Below are positions 35,725 through 43,935 of a DNA stretch of 64,000 bases, piece after piece (position 1 is the first letter of the stretch; each line of letters starts with the position of its first letter). Made by a program: the position numbers and the translations under genes. The stretch lies in contig NZ_JAYGHM010000047.1 in assembly GCF_034931125.1 (NCBI RefSeq), positions 1 through 64,000 of the forward strand, read 5' to 3'. The stretch comes from Rivularia sp034931125 (GTDB lineage: Bacteria; Cyanobacteriota; Cyanobacteriia; Cyanobacteriales; Nostocaceae). The notes beneath the pieces were generated by a model that saw nothing but the letters and a program-made list of their open reading frames with translations, did not search any database and was not told where the DNA came from.

Positions 35725-36719
35725 CCGTGTCGCTTCCTATGCCATGCCCAAGCGTGGGTCATGATATCTTTAAGGTTAGTGTATTGTGGCTGCCAACCTA
35801 AGATTTGGCGGGCTTTTTGAGCGCTACCAATCAAGGCTGGTGGGTCTCCAGGACGGCGATCGCATTCTACTGCTTTAATATCTTTACCTGTGATCGTTCT
35901 TGCGGCTTCTATTACTTCTTTGACAGAAAAACCGTTACCATTACCTAGGTTAAAGAAGTCGCTATCGCCACCTTTGAGTAGATATTCTAAACCTAATACG
36001 TGAGCGTCGGCTAAATCGCTAACGTGGATGTAGTCGCGAACGCAGGTACCGTCGTTTGTGGGGTAATCTGTACCGAAAATCGAAATTGACTCGCGTTTTC
36101 CTAAAGCTGTTTGCAATACTAAGGGAATCAAATGGGTTTCGGGGTTATGATCTTCACCTAAGTTACCAGATGGGTCTGCACCAGCTGCATTAAAGTATCG
36201 AAAACGTACTGACCGAAAGTCGTATGCTTCGTTAAAATCAGCAAGTATCCGCTCTACCATCAATTTAGTTGCACCGTAAGGATTGATTGGATTTTGGGGG
36301 TGGTCTTCGGGTATCGGAACCGTTTCGGGTACTCCGTATGTAGCACAAGTTGAAGAAAATACAAATTTCTTCACAGATGCTGCTAACATTGCTTCTAACA
36401 GGGTTATTGTACCGATAACGTTATTGCGGTAATATTTTGCAGGGTCAGTAACTGATTCTCCGACATAAGCATAAGCAGAAAAATGCATGACTGCTGCAAT
36501 ATCTCGTGTAGCAAACAACTTATCTAATAAATCGCGATTTATTGTATCTCCCTCGATCAGTTCGACCTTGAGAACCTGTTCTACCAAGTCACGGTGTCCG
36601 TAAACCAAATTATCAAGTATCAAGACTTCATAACCCGCTTGTTTCAAAGCCAACACTGTATGAGAGCCAATATATCCCGCTCCTCCGGTGACTAAGATTG
36701 TAGGTTTTTCAGGAGACAT
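35718..36719 (-). CDS. galE: UDP-glucose 4-epimerase
   Basis: GalE interconverts UDP-glucose and UDP-galactose with bound NAD. The glycine-rich NAD loop is TGGAGYIGSH (11-20). The catalytic Ser/Thr group is in FSSTCATYG (about 121-129), and the Tyr148-x3-Lys152 pair is in INPYGATK. Further family marks are RYFNAAGADPSG and the C-terminal RRPGDPPALIGSA motif. The length of 333 residues is normal. A single gene with a clear ATG at 36719 preceded by GGAG-like bases in the other direction, feeding glycan synthesis. Confidence 0.95.
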   Translation of the reverse strand: MSPEKPTILVTGGAGYIGSHTVLALKQAGYEVLILDNLVYGHRDLVEQVLKVELIEGDTINRDLLDKLFATRDIAAVMHFSAYAYVGESVTDPAKYYRNNVIGTITLLEAMLAASVKKFVFSSTCATYGVPETVPIPEDHPQNPINPYGATKLMVERILADFNEAYDFRSVRFRYFNAAGADPSGNLGEDHNPETHLIPLVLQTALGKRESISIFGTDYPTNDGTCVRDYIHVSDLADAHVLGLEYLLKGGDSDFFNLGNGNGFSVKEVIEAARTITGKDIKAVECDRRPGDPPALIGSAQKARQILGWQPQYTNLKDIMTHAWAWHRKRHGG

Positions 36720-36970
36720 AAATTTTCCTTTGAATATGACAACTACATAATAAATTTAATTTACTTAAGCGAGATTACCTATCTCTAAGACTACAAATGT
36801 TCAACATTGTTAAATAAAATTGCACTAAAATCACTACGAAGGTAGTTTTGGTGTGTAGGGTATAAGGTATTTGAAGTCAACTAATAGTGGTACTACCATT
36901 TGACAGTAGAATAACTCAATTGCCCGGAGCCGTATAGATTGACCGTACAGAAACATTTGAGAGTAGATTT

Positions 36971-37651
36971 ATGTTTGAATTATTAAGCCGAGTGCTTCTA
37001 TGGCTACTTATAGGTACTATCGTATTTAGCCTGTTTCAAAAGTTTTACCCGACCGGGAATTTTGTCGGCAGATTTGTAGTAGTAATTTTTCTGGTTATCT
37101 TGTTATTGTCCTTCGCTAATCCTCGCGAACCAGCTATTGCTTCGATGTGGAAAGTAATATCTTTTCCTCTCAAACCTTTGGGAGCATCAATTTTGCTGAT
37201 GACTTTCGCTGCTCAAAGAATAAAAGGTGGAGCAATAGACAAACCCGGAGGATATTTAATTGGTTGGGCTTTGACGATTTTATTATTAGCCAGTACACCA
37301 GCGGTTGCTTATTTCTTGGTTCAATCACCTGTTGCCCAGGTAGCTTATCCCAATGTAGCTTTAATTCAACCGAAATCTGCAACCCTTGTCGCATTTACAG
37401 GAAAAACAGATGTAGGGAATATGTCTGATATAGTCAGCGATACTATTCCTCAAGTAAATGCACAACAAACCACAATAGCATTAAATAGCAGTATAAATAT
37501 TCCGCCTTATCTTTTGCAAAGACCTGATACTATTCGTCGTCGCGGTTTGCAATTAGAAGATTTTGTACCGAGTGCAGAAACTTTACAATTAACTACAACC
37601 GTTTGGGAAAGTTACTTAAATCAGGTTAACTCTTTCTTGCGTCCACGATAG
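36971..37651 (+). CDS. Membrane protein resembling a core-less YdcF/DUF218 protein
   Basis: A 226-residue protein with about four N-terminal hydrophobic segments (1-125), a polar region without obvious fold (about 126-185), and a C-terminal RRGLQLEDFVPSAETLQLTT...VWESYLNQV motif. From memory, cyanobacterial YdcF/ElyC-like proteins share this type of N-terminal membrane part and this C-terminal end but carry a ~150-residue DUF218 domain between them. No DUF218 motif is seen here, so this may be an internally deleted or specialised version. An intrinsic terminator follows at 37680-37714. Function unknown. Confidence 0.55.
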   Translation: MFELLSRVLLWLLIGTIVFSLFQKFYPTGNFVGRFVVVIFLVILLLSFANPREPAIASMWKVISFPLKPLGASILLMTFAAQRIKGGAIDKPGGYLIGWALTILLLASTPAVAYFLVQSPVAQVAYPNVALIQPKSATLVAFTGKTDVGNMSDIVSDTIPQVNAQQTTIALNSSINIPPYLLQRPDTIRRRGLQLEDFVPSAETLQLTTTVWESYLNQVNSFLRPR

Positions 37652-37679
37652 GCACAATATATATTTTCATATATATTCT

Positions 37680-37714
37680 ACTAGGGTGTGGTTGGTGCCG
37701 TACCCTAGTTTTTA
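37680..37714 (+). terminator. Intrinsic terminator
   Basis: ACTAGGGT (37680-37687) pairs with ACCCTAGT (37702-37709) and is followed by TTTTTATTTATT. It lies 29 bp after the stop of the membrane protein gene. Confidence 0.85.
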
Positions 37715-37757
37715 TTTATTAGTAAAAGAATATTTTTAGCTGTATCAACAAAAAATC

Positions 37758-38570
37758 ATGACTTCAAATGTCTCAGAAAATTTAGTATTAGTTGCTGGTG
37801 CTACAGGTGGAGTTGGACAATTAACGGTAGCAAAGTTACTTGACAAAAATTTCAAAGTTCGGGTTTTGACGCGCAACGCTTCTAAAGCCGAAAATATGTT
37901 TGCGGGAAAGGTAGAAGTTGCTGTTGGAGATATCCGCAATCTCGAAACTTTACCAGCAGCAATGGCAAATGTTACTCATATTATTTGCTGTAGCGGTACA
38001 ACTGCTTTCCCATCCGAAAGGTGGGATTTTGAAGATAATCCTAATTTTTTAGAATATTTTGGATTATTTCTGAACCCCGCAGAAGCAAAAGCCAAAGCTA
38101 AAAATAGTCCGATGAAAGTTGATGCTCAAGGTGTAAGTAATTTAGTAGAAGTTGCACCACAAGATTTAAAGCAATTCGTATTTATATCTTCCTGTGGAGT
38201 TGAACGTAAAAATGAGTTTCCCTACAGTGTTTTAAATAGCTTTGGTATCCTTGATGCGAAAAAACTGGCTGAAGACACGATTAAAAATTCAAATTTACCT
38301 TATACAATTATTCGTCCCGGACGCTTAATTGATGGTCCTTATACTTCCTATGATTTGAATACTTTACTACAGGCAAAAACCGACGGTAATTTAGCAGTAG
38401 AGTTAGGAACTGGCGATCGACTTACAGGACAAACTAGCCGAATCGACGTTGCTAATGCTTGTGTTGAATGTTTAAATAATTCAAGTTGTTATAACAAGGC
38501 TTTTGAAATAGTTAATCAAGGGAAAAGACCATCGGTTGTTGATTGGGATGCTTTATTTGAGCAGCTTTGA
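37758..38570 (+). CDS. NAD(P)-binding atypical SDR (NmrA-like)
   Basis: A 270-residue protein with an N-terminal Rossmann fold (LVLVAGATGGVGQLTVAKLL, the TGxxGxxG-type loop), VRVLTRN for cofactor choice, VEVAVGDIRN, and the IICCSGTTAF strand. Later FVFISSCGVERK and the PYTIIRPGRLIDGP motif place it in the atypical SDR group with NmrA-like and chloroplast TIC62-type proteins. The Tyr-Lys catalytic pair is not evident, so it may be a redox-sensing or assembly factor rather than an enzyme. It is monocistronic and ends in a hairpin repeat. Confidence 0.85.
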   Translation: MTSNVSENLVLVAGATGGVGQLTVAKLLDKNFKVRVLTRNASKAENMFAGKVEVAVGDIRNLETLPAAMANVTHIICCSGTTAFPSERWDFEDNPNFLEYFGLFLNPAEAKAKAKNSPMKVDAQGVSNLVEVAPQDLKQFVFISSCGVERKNEFPYSVLNSFGILDAKKLAEDTIKNSNLPYTIIRPGRLIDGPYTSYDLNTLLQAKTDGNLAVELGTGDRLTGQTSRIDVANACVECLNNSSCYNKAFEIVNQGKRPSVVDWDALFEQL

Positions 38571-38586
38571 ATATAAAACGCAAATT

Positions 38587-38616
38587 AGAGAGACTTCGCA
38601 ATTGTGAAGTCTCTAA
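38587..38616. repeat. Hairpin repeat (GAGACTTC type)
   Basis: TAGAGAGACTTCGCAATTGTG then AAGTCTCTA folds into a nearly perfect stem. The sister copy is at 43988-44009. It may also serve as terminator after the SDR gene. Confidence 0.65.
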
Positions 38617-38645
38617 ACTGACTACTTTAGTGAAAAATTCAGGAA

Positions 38646-39158
38646 TTAACAACCACCATAATAATAACAATAGCAAGCATCGATGTGGCTATTTAACTGG
38701 ATAAGCAAATCCCAAGTCTTCTCGCCGATTATACCGTCAGCAGCTAAAGAATAATCAGCTTGAAAAGCTTTGACAGCCATCTGTGTATGGTTCTCAAAAT
38801 GTCCATCTATTGCACCATGATAAAAGCCGCTATCTAACAGAGTTTGTTGGACAAACTTAACTTTATTTCCACTACTGTTTTTTTGCAAAACACCCAAGCT
38901 TTTGACACCATTACAGATAAAATTCCAAGTCGCAGTATCCGTAATTCCTGTTATATCTAAAAAGGCTACACATTGAAGGTATTTAACCGCAGCCTCGGTT
39001 TTCAATCCAAAGTCACCATCAACGTTTATTTGGAATCTGGATTTATAAATAGATGCAAATCTTTTTTCCAAGAGTTTTTGCATCACTTTGACATCTTGAC
39101 CGCGATTGCCAATTCTTAGAGTAGGTCTAAAAGTAGGACATTCAATTACAGTAGTCAT
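38646..39158 (-). CDS. Double peptidoglycan-binding-domain protein
   Basis: A 170-residue protein made of two PG_binding_1 modules. The first spans about 15-75 (LRIGNRGQDVKVMQKLLEK ... VDGDFGLKTEAAVKYLQ), the second about 90-155 (LGVLQKNSSGNKVKFVQQ ... IDGHFENHTQMAVKAFQ, DGIIGEKTWDLL). There is no catalytic domain and no signal peptide. The tail is Cys/Tyr/Gly-rich (CYCYYYGGC), which is odd and may bind metal or form disulphides. The modules are known to bind cell-wall or spore-coat glycans. It stands alone. Confidence 0.87.
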   Translation of the reverse strand: MTTVIECPTFRPTLRIGNRGQDVKVMQKLLEKRFASIYKSRFQINVDGDFGLKTEAAVKYLQCVAFLDITGITDTATWNFICNGVKSLGVLQKNSSGNKVKFVQQTLLDSGFYHGAIDGHFENHTQMAVKAFQADYSLAADGIIGEKTWDLLIQLNSHIDACYCYYYGGC

Positions 39159-39522
39159 TAATATATTCCATATTTATAGTTGATTACATAATTAAACTTC
39201 CACTACTACAGTTAAGATTCCCGATGAAATTTAGTACCCTTGAGGGTAATATTTATTACGTTTAAGAATAAGTTAAATATTATGGTGCGCTCCGCTCCGC
39301 GACAACACACCATGTGATTGAGTATTTAAAGATTTTTTAACTGCGTTCCTTTCCGTCAGGGACTCAAAGTCCCTGTCTAATAGCATAAGTCCATTAAAAT
39401 GGACTACAAAAATAACTAGATCGAACGATGCGTCGTGATTTTATTTTGCTTATTTCCCTAATCTTAGGAATCCCATTACTAATTTTTGGATACTTTGGGT
39501 TGAATTATATAAATACCGCTTT
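39159..39522. other. Spacer with palindromic repeats
   Basis: Two perfect small hairpins lie close together: AGGGACT-CAA-AGTCCCT (39358-39374) and AGTCCATT-AA-AATGGACT (39388-39405). Further left, 39283-39313 reads GGTGCGCTCCGCTCCGCGAC then AACACACC, which has a partner near 62343-62374. Probably dispersed repeat units. Confidence 0.55.
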
Positions 39523-39553
39523 AAAAAAACGGGGTAACTCTAGAATATTCTAG
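39428..39553 (+). CDS. Doubtful 41-residue membrane peptide
   Basis: The frame MRRDFILLISLILGIPLLIF continues GYFGLNYINTALKKRGNSRIF. It has a basic start, one clear membrane helix and a basic tail, like many small cyanobacterial membrane proteins. Against it: no ribosome site is visible, and its last codons run through the ftsH terminator hairpin. Confidence 0.25.
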   Translation: MRRDFILLISLILGIPLLIFGYFGLNYINTALKKRGNSRIF

Positions 39554-39563
39554 AACTACCCCG
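39523..39563 (-). terminator. Intrinsic terminator of ftsH
   Basis: Read on the minus strand, CGGGGTAGTTCTAGAA pairs with TTCTAGAGTTACCCCG (two G-U pairs), and seven T follow. It lies about 65 bp after the ftsH stop codon. Confidence 0.9.
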
Positions 39564-39589
39564 CTTTATATTAGTTAGAAGCTTTTAAT

Positions 39590-39621
39590 TAACTCTTAAC
39601 TCCTAATTCCTAACTCCTAAC
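39590..39621. repeat. Heptameric tandem repeat (TAACTCC)
   Basis: TAACTCT/TAACTCC/TAATTCC units just after the ftsH stop codon. Confidence 0.75.
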
Positions 39622-39626
39622 TTTAA

Positions 39627-41474
39627 TTAAGCAAACGCTGCTGTTTTGACATCATTGGTTGCTAATAATTCTTGCAATTCTTCAGCGTCTACTGTTTCTT
39701 TATCAATCAACATTGCTGCTAATTTATCAAGAATGTGACGGTTTTCTTGTAAAACTTGTTTAGCGCGGTTGTAAGCAACGTCTACTAGGTCGCGGACTTC
39801 AGCATCAATGGTCGCTGCGGTTTCTTCGGAGAAATCACGTTCGGACATGATGTCACGACCGAGGAACATATTACCTTGCTGACGACCAAGCGCAACTGGC
39901 CCAAGATTATCGCTCATTCCAAAGCGAGTTACCATTTGACGAGCTACACGAGCTACTTGCTGTAAGTCGTTGGAAGCACCTGTGGTAACTTCATCTTCAC
40001 CGTAGATTAATTCTTCAGAAATACGTCCACCCAAAGCTACAGCCATTTGGTTTTCCAAATAAGCGCGGCTGTATAAACCGCTGTCCATGCGGTCTTCGCT
40101 GGGAGTAAACCAGGTTAAACCACCCGCACGTCCGCGAGGAATAATGCTGATTTTTTGCACTGGGTCGTAATCTGGCATTAAAGCACCAACTAAAGCGTGA
40201 CCGGCTTCGTGGTACGCTACTAATTCTTTGCGCTTTTCGCTCATTACCCGGTCTTTCTTCTCTGGACCAGCTAATACACGATCGATCGCATCGTTAATTT
40301 CATCCATCGAAATTTCTGTCAAGTTGCGTCGTGCTGCTAAAATCGCGGCTTCGTTCAACAGGTTGGATAAATCCGCACCCGTAAAACCAGGAGTACGACG
40401 AGCAATTCTATCTAAGTCTACGTCTTTCGCTAAGGTCTTACCGCGAGCGTGAACTTTAAGAATTTCTACCCTTCCAGCATAATCTGGACGGTCAACAACT
40501 ACTTGACGGTCGAAACGTCCGGGACGTAATAATGCTGCGTCGAGTACGTCTGGACGGTTGGTAGCAGCAATAATGATGATTCCGGTGTTACCTTCAAAAC
40601 CATCCATCTCGGTAAGTAACTGGTTCAAGGTTTGTTCCCTTTCATCGTTACCACCACCTAAACCCGCACCCCGCTGACGACCTACTGCGTCAATTTCATC
40701 GATGAATACGATACAGGGAGCATTGGCTTTTGCTTGCTCGAACAAATCGCGAACGCGGGAAGCACCCACACCCACAAACATTTCTACGAATTCAGAACCG
40801 GAGATGGAAAAGAAGGGAACCCCAGCTTCACCAGCTACCGCACGAGCTAACAAAGTTTTACCTGTTCCGGGAGGTCCTACTAAAAGTACACCTTTAGGAA
40901 TTTTTGCACCAACAGCGGTAAAGCGATCGGCGTTTTTAAGAAAATCTACTACTTCGTTCAATTCGAGTTTGGCTTGGTCAATACCAGCGACATCACCAAA
41001 AGTAATTTGGGTTTGCGGCTCCATCTGCACTCTGGCTTTCGATTTACCAAAGTTCATGGCTTGACTTCCTGGCCCGCTCTGAGCGCGTCGCAGTAAAAAG
41101 AACAAACCCACTAGAAGCAATACGGGGAAGAATAGACTGCTAAGTGCCTTAAACCAGAAACCTTCATCGTTTTGAGGCAATACAGAAATATCAACGTTGT
41201 TTTGGGTAAGAGTATTAATTAAATCCGGGTCATTTACTAAAGTGACAAGTTTTTTATTCGTGTCATATTTTGGTATGACCAAAGCAGTAGAGCGGTCGGA
41301 ACTCAAACTGACTTTTTCAACTTTACCTTTTTGAACTTCCTGGATAAACTCGCTGTAACGCCATGTTTCCCGACTTTGGGCTTGATTATTGTCGAAAAAT
41401 GCTGTTCCTAAAGCAATTACAACAATAAAAAGCAGCGCGTACAGCCCCGCATTTCTCCATCTTTTATTATTCAC
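39627..41474 (-). CDS. ftsH: ATP-dependent zinc metalloprotease FtsH
   Basis: Membrane-anchored AAA+ protease that removes damaged photosystem and membrane proteins. There are two membrane segments (about 9-27 and 113-129) around a periplasmic or lumenal domain. The AAA module has Walker A GPPGTGKT (about 200-207), Walker B IVFIDEIDAVG and the SRH arginines. The zinc protease site is HEAGH (about 422-426). A TTG at 41483 opens the frame, but AGGAGG lies 10 nt before the GTG at 41474, which gives the usual start (M)NNKRWRNAGLYALL, 615 residues. One of several FtsH paralogues expected in cyanobacteria. Confidence 0.96.
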   Translation of the reverse strand: MNNKRWRNAGLYALLFIVVIALGTAFFDNNQAQSRETWRYSEFIQEVQKGKVEKVSLSSDRSTALVIPKYDTNKKLVTLVNDPDLINTLTQNNVDISVLPQNDEGFWFKALSSLFFPVLLLVGLFFLLRRAQSGPGSQAMNFGKSKARVQMEPQTQITFGDVAGIDQAKLELNEVVDFLKNADRFTAVGAKIPKGVLLVGPPGTGKTLLARAVAGEAGVPFFSISGSEFVEMFVGVGASRVRDLFEQAKANAPCIVFIDEIDAVGRQRGAGLGGGNDEREQTLNQLLTEMDGFEGNTGIIIIAATNRPDVLDAALLRPGRFDRQVVVDRPDYAGRVEILKVHARGKTLAKDVDLDRIARRTPGFTGADLSNLLNEAAILAARRNLTEISMDEINDAIDRVLAGPEKKDRVMSEKRKELVAYHEAGHALVGALMPDYDPVQKISIIPRGRAGGLTWFTPSEDRMDSGLYSRAYLENQMAVALGGRISEELIYGEDEVTTGASNDLQQVARVARQMVTRFGMSDNLGPVALGRQQGNMFLGRDIMSERDFSEETAATIDAEVRDLVDVAYNRAKQVLQENRHILDKLAAMLIDKETVDAEELQELLATNDVKTAAFA

Positions 41475-41585
41475 CGAGGTCAATCCTCCTGTTTTTTTGG
41501 TGTTGCGTCGCGTCTCTATCTAAAAGAGATGGAATTTTTAATAATTATGTTAACTTATCTTAACGTATACCAGAATGCGTACACA

Positions 41586-42389
41586 TCATGCTAGTAAATA
41601 TTTTCGTAATTCCTTAAAACAATAGTGGCTAGGATCGTATTGTAGCTTTCCTGTAGGGTGAATGACTTGGTGGATTGGTAGTATTTCCACTACACAGTTA
41701 CTGTAGGCGATCGCCACAAGTTCTTGAACTAGTTTTGGGGTAAACGGTTCTTCTTTGACTTGATATTGATGATGGATCAACCAATTTAGCAGTTGTTCTC
41801 TCATAATTCCCGGCAAGATTCCCGCACTTAATGGTGGTGTAAACCAACAGCGATCGCGCCATCCCCAAAGGTTGCCAGTAGTGGTTTCCAGCCAATTTCC
41901 CTCAGCGTCGGTTAAAATCGCTTCTTGAATATTTTGCTGAATATTCTGTTTCAAAGCCTGACTTTTTGCCAACCAAGCCGCTAAGTAATTCCCGGTTTTA
42001 TGCAAAGGTAAACTGCGGTATTGTTCTGTTTTGGCGATCGCTACGTTAACACCATACTTTTGTCTTTGTGTCAAATCATTTGTAAGTAATCTTCCCGTTA
42101 TCCACTCCTTACCATCGGGGAACAGGGTAATTCTGAGAATTGGGTAATGATTTATGAGAATAGATGCACCACGGCGGATATTTTGCCAATCTGGTTGTTG
42201 AAAATCCAATTTTTGTACGGAATCAAGCAAGCGTTTTTGATGTGCTTCCCAATGAGTTAAGCGGTTATTTAAGGAATTATTATAAACTCGCAAAGTTGTA
42301 AAAATCGTTGCACCAAACAATAAACCTGGCTCATTAATTGGTAGTTGAATAGTTTCGGATTCGATTAATTCACCATTGTACCAATACAT
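41586..42389 (-). CDS. pabC: Class IV aminotransferase, probable aminodeoxychorismate lyase
   Basis: PLP-dependent fold type IV enzyme of 267 residues. The N-terminal NEPGLLFGATIFTTLRV and HWEAHQKRL motifs, the PLP lysine in LPLHKTGNYLAAWLA, and EAILTDAEGNWLETTTGNLW followed by GILPGIMREQLL agree with PabC/BCAT-type proteins. The short length and absence of branched-chain aminotransferase motifs favour 4-amino-4-deoxychorismate lyase, which makes p-aminobenzoate for folate. A D-amino-acid aminotransferase cannot be ruled out. A heptamer repeat separates it from the next gene. Confidence 0.82.
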   Translation of the reverse strand: MYWYNGELIESETIQLPINEPGLLFGATIFTTLRVYNNSLNNRLTHWEAHQKRLLDSVQKLDFQQPDWQNIRRGASILINHYPILRITLFPDGKEWITGRLLTNDLTQRQKYGVNVAIAKTEQYRSLPLHKTGNYLAAWLAKSQALKQNIQQNIQEAILTDAEGNWLETTTGNLWGWRDRCWFTPPLSAGILPGIMREQLLNWLIHHQYQVKEEPFTPKLVQELVAIAYSNCVVEILPIHQVIHPTGKLQYDPSHYCFKELRKYLLA

Positions 42390-42394
42390 ATTAA

Positions 42395-42426
42395 AGTTAG
42401 GAGTTAGGAGTTAGGAGTTAGGAATT
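42395..42426. repeat. Heptameric tandem repeat (GGAGTTA)
   Basis: GTTAGGAGTTAGGAGTTAGG type array, the complement of the TAACTCC heptamer, in the gap between two minus-strand genes. Confidence 0.75.
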
Positions 42427-42434
42427 AAAAATAT

Positions 42435-42992
42435 TCAACTTTGACCTTTAACCTTATTCATATATTTATAAATAGCGGCAATATTTCGAGCGTCATCAAT
42501 CCCGCGATGGTGAGTTCCTTGCAATTCTATTTCTAAATGCTGTAAAGCCTCAGCCATCCCAAATCTTTTTTTATTATCACCAATATATAGGGAAAATTCT
42601 TTTTTTATATTTCGATGTTCCGCTCCAAAAGGATAATCTAAATGATGAAATTCGCAATCTTGAATAAATTGCTTTTTATCGTAATTTCCCCAAGAACAAA
42701 ATATATGATTAGGATAAGAATCAACCCATTGTTTAAAGTACGGAATTACCTCCGGGAAAGTCGGTGCTGTATCAACGTCTTGCTGAGTAATAGTAGTTAA
42801 TTCCGTGCAAAACTCAGTTAACTTTGGATGTCTTACGGGTTTGATAAACTTTTGATATTCTGCATCTATTTCCCAAGTGGAACGGTTCAACATCACCGCA
42901 CCAATTTCAATCATTTCCATTTCCTCACTGGGAATTCCACCATCATTAGAACAGGTTGCTTCTAAGTCTAAGATTAAAAAATAACTAGTCAT
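42435..42992 (-). CDS. ERI1/KapD-like 3'-5' exonuclease
   Basis: A 185-residue DEDDh exonuclease. Exo I is LILDLEATCSN, with the conserved Asp and Glu and the CSN turn of the ERI1/KapD group. The next motif is EMIEIGAVMLN, then a CTELTTITQQDVD segment. Exo II is CSWGNYDKKQF, and Exo III has HHRGIDDARNIA. In eukaryotes ERI1 trims structured RNA 3' ends; the role of the bacterial forms is uncertain. It is complete and precedes pabC on the same strand by about 45 bp, so the two may share a transcript. Confidence 0.87.
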   Translation of the reverse strand: MTSYFLILDLEATCSNDGGIPSEEMEMIEIGAVMLNRSTWEIDAEYQKFIKPVRHPKLTEFCTELTTITQQDVDTAPTFPEVIPYFKQWVDSYPNHIFCSWGNYDKKQFIQDCEFHHLDYPFGAEHRNIKKEFSLYIGDNKKRFGMAEALQHLEIELQGTHHRGIDDARNIAAIYKYMNKVKGQS

Positions 42993-42998
42993 TTATTT

Positions 42999-43025
42999 AA
43001 GTAGGTCGGTGTTAAAAATCGTAAT
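42999..43025. repeat. Single end of the AAGTAGGTCGG repeat family
   Basis: AAGTAGGTCGGTGTTAAAAA followed by TCGTAAT, matching the complement of the right end of the element at 16165-16287. Confidence 0.55.
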
Positions 43026-43094
43026 CACGACAGGGTATAGGGAATAGGTAGTAGGGACAAGGCTTTAATACCAGTTTAGCCAACCGTTACTGAC

Positions 43095-43562
43095 TTACTT
43101 ACTACTATCAAAAGGTTTAAACCAGCCAAATTTAAGAGCGCGATCAAGGACAAAAGCTGTTACTGCAAACTCTAAGACACTTTCTAAAGCCAGCAACGCA
43201 AAAGGTAAAATTGAGAGAGAAAAATTTAATCCTATATCTACCTGAGTCAAACCCCGTATTAATCCAAAAGCGAACACGCTACCAGTTTTCAGATGCGGGT
43301 TTTCATCTTCACGGATGATGTAGCGATAGGTAACACCAAATAGAAAACCACAAAAACCGGCAATTCCAGCACTTATCAATCGCTGCCAATTTAACGTAAT
43401 AATACTGACGTTATTCAGTTGGGTAAAATACTCTTCAAATAATAAATCATTAAAAATCGCAGCGAGAATAAATATCGCAGAAAAACTCAAGGCACATAGA
43501 GTACCAGCTTTGAGAGATTCTAAGCGTTCCAACCTTAACTCAGCATTATAGATTTGTTTCAT
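43095..43562 (-). CDS. Conserved-looking membrane protein
   Basis: A 155-residue protein with about four hydrophobic segments and a polar N-terminal helix (MKQIYNAELRLERLESLKAGT). A glycine-rich motif GIAGFCGFLFGVTYRYIIRED precedes a hairpin with RGLTQVD. The open frame begins at a TTG (43586), but the ATG at 43562 fits better. I do not know a named family, though the pattern of conserved-looking polar motifs is like uncharacterised cyanobacterial membrane proteins. It is divergent from petN, 114 bp away. Confidence 0.65.
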   Translation of the reverse strand: MKQIYNAELRLERLESLKAGTLCALSFSAIFILAAIFNDLLFEEYFTQLNNVSIITLNWQRLISAGIAGFCGFLFGVTYRYIIREDENPHLKTGSVFAFGLIRGLTQVDIGLNFSLSILPFALLALESVLEFAVTAFVLDRALKFGWFKPFDSSK

Positions 43563-43676
43563 CACATCACAATTATCAATTATCAATAACCAAGGCCCAA
43601 TACCTATTTCAACTCGTAACTGATGATTGTATGATAAATAAGGAGTTGTTAAGACAGGAAGTTTAAAAGTAATATT

Positions 43677-43766
43677 ATGGCGATTTTGACGTTAGGCTGG
43701 GTTTCTCTATTAGTGGTTTTTACTTGGTCGATCGCAATGGTAGTTTGGGGTCGTAACGGACTGTAG
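43677..43766 (+). CDS. petN: Cytochrome b6f complex subunit 8 (PetN)
   Basis: A 29-residue protein, MAILTLGWVSLLVVFTWSIA followed by MVVWGRNGL. It is a near-exact match to PetN, the smallest subunit of the cytochrome b6f complex, a single thylakoid membrane helix needed for stability of the complex. The WGRNG end is diagnostic. It is too short for ordinary gene calling. A second small membrane-protein gene follows after 7 bp. Confidence 0.97.
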   Translation: MAILTLGWVSLLVVFTWSIAMVVWGRNGL

Positions 43767-43773
43767 AATCATC

Positions 43774-43935
43774 GTGGAAGCTCCATTTCTCAACATTTTA
43801 GCAGTATCAGCCTTAGTGCTACTCGTATCTGTTACGGGTGGCGTGGTTTATTTAACTCTTATGGAATGGCGCGATCGCCGTCTTCTAGAACAAGAAAAGC
43901 GTGAAATGCGTCGTAGTTCGCCTAAACAGCGATAA
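43774..43935 (+). CDS. Small single-helix membrane protein next to petN
   Basis: A GTG-started frame of 53 residues, 7 bp after the petN stop. It has one membrane helix (LNILAVSALVLLVSVTGGVV, about 6-25), then LTLMEWRDRRLLEQEKREMR and a basic Ser/Pro tail. The shape is that of many small photosynthetic subunits or assembly factors. There is no clear ribosome site, so translation could be coupled to petN. I do not recognise a family name. The in-frame HIP1 site (CGCGATCGCC) encodes the RDR part. Confidence 0.65.
   Translation: MEAPFLNILAVSALVLLVSVTGGVVYLTLMEWRDRRLLEQEKREMRRSSPKQR

Noticed and set aside
37147..37428. 93-residue frame inside the membrane protein gene at 36971
   Set aside because: It is out of frame with the gene carrying the membrane segments and terminator and shows no domain.
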